A stretch of 12,398 bases of DNA from Phoronis ovalis. Taxonomy: Eukaryota; Phoronida; Phoronidae. The notes under the pieces were generated by a model that ran no database searches, had not been told where the DNA came from, and saw only the letters and a list, made by a program, of their open reading frames with translations. The translations under genes and the position numbers were made by a program. The first letter of the stretch is position 1. Each line of letters begins with the position of its first letter. The stretch is from contig JAOXYB010045459.1 of NCBI GenBank assembly GCA_028565635.1, positions 1-12,398 on the forward strand, in the 5' to 3' direction. Positions 8,601-12,398 of this stretch are shown here, piece after piece.

Positions 8601-11600
8601 TTTTAAAGACATGTTTTAGGAAAGCTGATTAGACAGGCTTTCTGCAGCTCACTAAAGCCTAGTTCAGGCATAGTGTATTATATATTAATATTTGATATAA
8701 GCAACTATCATCGATTCTTATCGAAAACAAAAAAAAATTGTACCGTGCCTCATTGGAACTTACCTGATTTTCTATCCTGTCACTTGTTTTGGAAATTCTA
8801 TATCGGCCCCTTAACCATTCTTACTCTACAAAATTTCGACAATAAAATATTCTGGTTTTGCAGATATACTGGAGACTTGGACATTGCTAGAAAAGTGGAA
8901 GTAGACCATGTTCCTGGTGTTACAGTATTGGGTAGTAATGACCCTGGAGACCCTAGCAGACCACGTCCACCTCTTAAATTCAAATCTCCTATGGTTATTA
9001 GAGAAAACTTGAAAGTTGCAGGTATTAATATGTAAAAATGTTACTACAATTAACATTGAAATGCGACTTAGTAGGCACACTGTATTGTCATTTGTGATTT
9101 TGCTTTTATATGATAACAGTACAAAGTAAGGTATATAACAATGAGTTAAGGTTGGTTCCTTTTTGTTCTACTGGCCAACTTGTAACAACCTTGTATGATT
9201 ATATCTGCTACCTGCCTTTGTACTGTCTTCTAATTATTGCTAATTGATCCAGTGCAAACTGTAATGATGAACCAAGCTTCAATTCTATGACTGAGGAGAA
9301 AATGCGATGCAAAGTTATCACAAATTACAAACTTTCACAATTAAAATAATAAAACTAAGCTGTTTTCTTTATATTTGACTGGTTGCTATTTAAAAAAAAT
9401 ACATGTGAATTTTCATCAGTATTATAAAGAAACCTAATTTTTCTTTTTCCAGGATCATTTTACCAATAATGTTGAAAATTTAGACAAAATAGCATTAATG
9501 TTGATTTTTTATGCACAGTGATTCGTTAATTTTTGTTTGTAATCAAAAATATTTTTATTTGTATTTTGTTAGTAAATTAAATTTCATTATAGTTTATCTT
9601 TCACTGGCAAATGATGCAACATGTTATCATTTTAAAACTAAAATTTCAATGTAATTTTGTATGGTTTAATATACCGCTGGTACAAAATACCCATTCTTAA
9701 TGTTTACATGCAGTTCTTGGTAGGATGTATTTTAATTCTAGATTTTACCTTATCAAACTTTCAATGAAAATTGGATGCAAACCCTTTGAAAAAATTGTAG
9801 AAGTGGTAACAAATTCTTACAGTTCAGTGGTAAGAATGAATTAATTTTAACTTCAGCTATTAATTGATTTAGCTGACAAATTTTTCAGGAAGACAGGCAA
9901 ATTTGTTGCAGAAAGTCTATTTTGAACATAATCCCTGATGAATTGAATTCCAAGCAGTGTACTGTAAATGCAAGACTTGCACATGCAACAGATCCTCAAA
10001 ATTATATAAGAACATTATTTCTGTCTAAAGTGTTTAGTTTGCAGTATAATGTTGCAAACTATAATTTGACAGTCACCATTGGAGGAATGGGATCATCATT
10101 TTGATTTATTTGTTGCACTAGAACATCTCAACTCATATGGCACTAGTACATGTTCACCCTATGCTTACATGCGGAACAATTTAATGAATTTTGTTTCATC
10201 AGTAAAATCTGGTTATGATTAAATTAAAACATTTGCAAACAGAAATTGTGCCTACATTCAAAGGAACCAGTGACTATATGCCATCTTGACATATTCTATT
10301 GATGAAGGGCTCCCTCTGATTAAGGCTTAATCTTGTGTTCTGTAGTTGTGTGAATGTAATTTACAGCATTGTTTCTTTCTTTAGGTGGTGCTATTGATGA
10401 CCAGACAGAGGTTGATATTATTGATCCTGGCTGTGATAGATGTAATTCCCCAGTCGAAAGTGGTGCCTATGAATACAGAAAATTTGGTTCACCAAAACTA
10501 ACAGGTTAGAGGCTGTGTAATATTATTTCATTAAAACATTAGGACCCTTATAAGTTTAAAGTCATGTTCCCATTTTGAACAATGTGTGATTTGTGGGTTA
10601 GCCTACCATATTTGTAATCATAACGTTTTTATTTGACAGATCTTAGAAAGGAAACTATGGAAGATCAGTCATTTTCACTGACCCAGTTACAAATACCAGA
10701 AAGAGATTCAGAACACTCCCACCGGACTATGATAAACAAAGAATCATCAGCTGTTGAGGGTGTGCAGAAGTTACCTCCGAGTGGACATGAGAATGATATT
10801 GATTCTATGATTGGTAATATTGGTACCGCAAGGGATAAAAGTGCTGCAGATGCAAGGAAAAAAGCAAAAAGTAGGAATATTTAAAACTTAATCCAATGGA
10901 AACAAATCTGCTTTAAACTTGATTTCCTTTACAGATGATTTGCAGTATTCCTACTGTCAGTAGTTATGATCTAAATTGTAACTGTACAGTAATTGATCAG
11001 TACCAGGTTCTGATATAAGTTAGAGTAATTTATTTCTAAGTTTGTATAGTTAATAAAAAGAGGTTTATAACAACAGTACTACACACTAATGTAAGAAAAA
11101 TGAAGTATGATTACATATCTTGTTCTACAACATTGCAAATACAACATTTAATTGTTAAAAAAATATGTAAATTATTTGTTATAAAATTTAATTTCTTAGG
11201 TGGACGAGTTGTGCCTTCAAGATATATGCAAGCTGCTACCAACATGTCTTCCTCTAAGCTGCTGCCTGATAAGGTGAGACATGCACTTTAAAAGTTACAT
11301 TACGTTTTAGGTAACACCAGCAATATGAGGTTTGATGGCCAATTTACCATTTGTTACATTAAAAAAAAAAGCATTATATTGGTAATGCTTTCCATTTCAG
11401 TTTAGATTATTTCGAAATGTAATGCAAATGTTTGAAATTGTTGTATTTCAATTGATAATGCCCTTTTAGCAGCCCTCTAGAACTGTACACATAGGAACTT
11501 TATATAACTAAGCAATGCCATTAATACTGCATTATTCCCTTTGTGCAACTTTTCAATGATTCAAATCTGTTGATTAGTTCTGAATAAATCAGTAATAATT

Positions 11601-11999
11601 TTCCAGAAGCAAATATACTTGTACCATTTGAAATATTGGGCAAAAAAACTGGATCATAATTTGTAAAGTGGAACTTCTTCATTTTAGAACATTTTGCAAA
11701 ACTCTTCAGTGAAGCCTACAAAGAGCCAAAGTTTAAACGTGAATATGCCTGGCAGAAAAACTACTAATACAAAACAGAAAACACGTGCTCGGTCAGAAAA
11801 ATCTCAGAAATCGTTCAACGCTACACATCAGAAACCTAGTGCATACATTGACTTCACTGCTGCGACACCTATTGTTCGAGGTCATACAACAGTAGGAGGT
11901 CAAACATCAACACCTGGGGTAAACTTGAGTAGAATGCCTACGGCAACAGCTATAGATGAATCAGCAATACAGTTTGAAAACATGTCTGTGACATCAGAA
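5682..11999 (+). CDS. HAUS8-like (augmin subunit/Hice1) gene, 5' part, ten exons, continues past the right edge
   Basis: Exons: 5682-5746, 6914-6996, 7205-7319, 7889-7979, 8409-8581, 8864-9021, 10385-10504, 10640-10870, 11200-11273, 11688-11999. The frame stays open through all nine GT-AG junctions (phases 2, 1, 2, 0, 2, 1, 1, 1, 0), giving 474 residues. A final donor GTGAGT at 12000 leads out of the window. The first ATG has a good context (ACAAAAATGGCG), and an upstream ATG at 5645 stops after four codons. Identity rests on residues 341-356, RKKAK-S-GRVVPSRYMQ. These resemble the basic stretch plus GGRV-x-x-SRYLQ near the N-terminus of human HAUS8, the part of augmin that binds microtubules. 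The following basic, Ser/Thr-rich stretch and AIDESAI also fit loosely. The expected coiled coil would be encoded downstream. Residues 1-340 are polar, rich in Ser-Pro and Asp, with no domain I recognise and no membrane segment. The gene model is firm; the family name is moderately supported. Confidence 0.6.
5747..6913 (+). other. Intron 1 of the HAUS8-like gene (1,167 bp)
   Basis: Phase-2 intron with a weak donor (GTTAGA) and acceptor GGTTTCAG. Apart from the GCGAGC-type repeat, it contains a short palindrome: CCAATAC at 5829-5835 and GTATTGG at 5841-5847 around a CTGAC loop. The open frames at 6388-6621 and 6452-6754 come from the repeat and look non-coding. Confidence 0.8.
6297..6566. repeat. 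Dispersed-repeat-like block with GCGAGCAGCGAGCATT units and G-rich inverted ends
   Basis: The 16-mer GCGAGCAGCGAGCATT occurs exactly at 6322-6337 and 6494-6509, with a 14/16 copy at 6351-6366. The latter two are each preceded by GTTAAGT. The block starts with a G-rich run (GTAGGGGGAGGGGGGT near 6303-6318) and ends with its approximate inverse (GGGGTACCCCTACCCCTC near 6543-6560), next to AAAGTTG/CAAAGTT on the outer sides. GC content and style differ sharply from the surrounding intron, which suggests an inserted repeat. Confidence 0.6.
7320..7888 (+). other. Intron 3 of the HAUS8-like gene (569 bp), nothing recognised
   Basis: Phase-2 intron with donor AA|GTAGGG and acceptor GTTACAG. The donor overlaps an in-frame TAG, so read-through stops at once. 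The open frame at 7467-7655 has no recognisable product. Confidence 0.75.
7980..8408 (+). other. Intron 4 of the HAUS8-like gene (429 bp), nothing recognised
   Basis: Phase-0 intron from AAG|GTAAGG to ATTTTCAG|CC. The open frame at 8202-8396 lies in it and is hydrophobic and AT-driven, with no family signature. Confidence 0.75.
9022..10384 (+). other. Intron 6 of the HAUS8-like gene (1,363 bp), possible cryptic exons
   Basis: The longest intron seen here, phase 1. It holds strong acceptor-like tracts (TTTTCTTTTTCCAG near 9450 and AATTTTTCAG near 9888), but no in-frame exon with a donor follows. It also has a small hairpin (ATTCTTAC 9813-9820, GTAAGAAT 9830-9837). The open frame 9922-10104 has no recognisable product. 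Confidence 0.65.
10871..11199 (+). other. Intron 8 of the HAUS8-like gene (329 bp), nothing recognised
   Basis: Phase-1 intron lying directly before the motif exon. Its A|GTAGGA donor splits the Ser346 codon. No repeat or RNA gene was seen. Confidence 0.75.
11200..11273 (+). CDS. Exon with the HAUS8-type microtubule-binding motif
   Basis: The exon completes Ser346 and encodes GRVVPSRYMQAATNMSSSKL plus four residues. GRV-x-x-SRY-[LM]-Q is the hallmark of the positively charged N-terminal tail of HAUS8/Hice1, and similar GRVV...SRY motifs occur in the plant AUG8/QWRF family. The RKKAK lysine patch closing the preceding exon (ends 10870) extends the basic surface. This is the best single clue to the gene's identity. 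Confidence 0.6.
11274..11687 (+). other. Intron 9 of the HAUS8-like gene (414 bp) with a hairpin
   Basis: Phase-0 intron from AAG|GTGAGA to ATTTTAG|AAC. A perfect 9-bp stem (AAAGCATTA 11368-11376, TAATGCTTT 11383-11391) with a 6-nt loop follows an A run and directly precedes a cryptic acceptor (CCATTTCAG, ending at 11400). Confidence 0.75.
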
Positions 12000-12337
12000 G
12001 TGAGTATGCTTCATTATGCAAATGTTTGGTATATTGTTGACAGAAAATGATATCCTAGTTTTAAGTGATTGATTTAGCTAATCAGCAGATAATAATGTAA
12101 TGTTGCTGACAGTAATTTGAACTGAACTGAAAAAGACTACTCCTACTGCATTTACCAACATCTAGCAAACCACTTCATAGGCTTGGATCAGGAAGGTTAG
12201 ATGAATAGGTACAGTCTGGTTAACAACATGTCTTACTAGTAATGAGTTGGTAAGGAGCTGTTATTTTCAAAACGATAAATTAAGAAAAATAATCATTTTT
12301 GATACAAACTTTAAAAATCCAAATCTGACAGCATTTT
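12000..12337 (+). other. Start of intron 10 of the HAUS8-like gene, nothing recognised
   Basis: It opens with a consensus donor GTGAGT after GAA. The upstream frame reads on only to the TGA at 12048-12050. The rest is AT-rich with no repeat seen until 12338. Confidence 0.7.
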
Positions 12338-12398
12338 TATGCCCATCCACCATAGTAGAATGGGCATATTGTCGTAGTGTAGGCGTCGTCGTTGTCGT
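12338..12398. repeat. Edge of a repeat with a short inverted repeat and CGTCGT-rich tail, cut by the window end
   Basis: TATGCCCAT (12338-12346) and ATGGGCATA (12360-12368) form a perfect 9-bp stem around 13 nt. They are followed by GTCGTAGTGTAGGCGTCGTC and more CGT-rich sequence up to the end. The abrupt rise in CG content against the AT-rich intron suggests the boundary of a dispersed or simple repeat. Confidence 0.45.

Noticed and set aside
8798-9080. Minus-strand open frames across exon 6 of the HAUS8-like gene
   Set aside because: They are antisense shadows of an exon fixed by phase continuity.
9922-10104. 60-residue plus-strand open frame in intron 6
   Set aside because: It has no splice sites that would join it in frame and no recognisable domain.

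Overview
This is a piece of an AT-rich animal nuclear genome carrying parts of three intron-bearing genes. There are no operons, ribosome binding sites or bacterial-type genes. All splice junctions I place are GT-AG, and the reading frame is kept across every one. The presence of both RPP30 and BRF2 points to a metazoan. The intron-rich, AT-rich layout and repeat style suggest a marine invertebrate, perhaps a mollusc, but that guess rests on general impression only.

Layout. (1) Positions 1-3165, + strand: the 3' part of RPP30, a protein subunit of RNase P/MRP. It has four coding exons here, and its N-terminal exons lie upstream of the window. The intron at the left edge contains an ~865 bp foldback (long inverted repeat) element. 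(2) Positions 3207-4933, - strand: a complete BRF2 coding sequence (TFIIB-related subunit of the RNA polymerase III factor TFIIIB), two coding exons, 387 residues. It faces RPP30 tail to tail with only 41 bp between the stop codons. (3) Positions 4934-5681: a short divergent spacer, probably a bidirectional promoter. (4) Positions 5682-12398, + strand: ten exons of a gene that runs off the right edge. Its first 474 residues are readable. Residues 347-356 carry the GRV-x-x-SRY-[LM]-Q motif that I associate with the microtubule-binding region of HAUS8 (Hice1), an augmin subunit. About 345 serine/proline-rich residues precede the motif, far more than in human HAUS8. Its first intron holds a GCGAGC-type repeat, and another repeat begins at the right edge of the window.

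How the genes relate. RPP30 acts in tRNA 5'-end maturation. BRF2 directs Pol III to type 3 promoters, which in vertebrates include the gene for the RNase P RNA. The two convergent neighbours therefore act on the same RNase P pathway. The third gene looks like a spindle/microtubule gene and shares a promoter region with BRF2.

Most remaining open reading frames are antisense shadows or intron read-through. I saw no tRNA, rRNA, CRISPR array or intact transposase gene.
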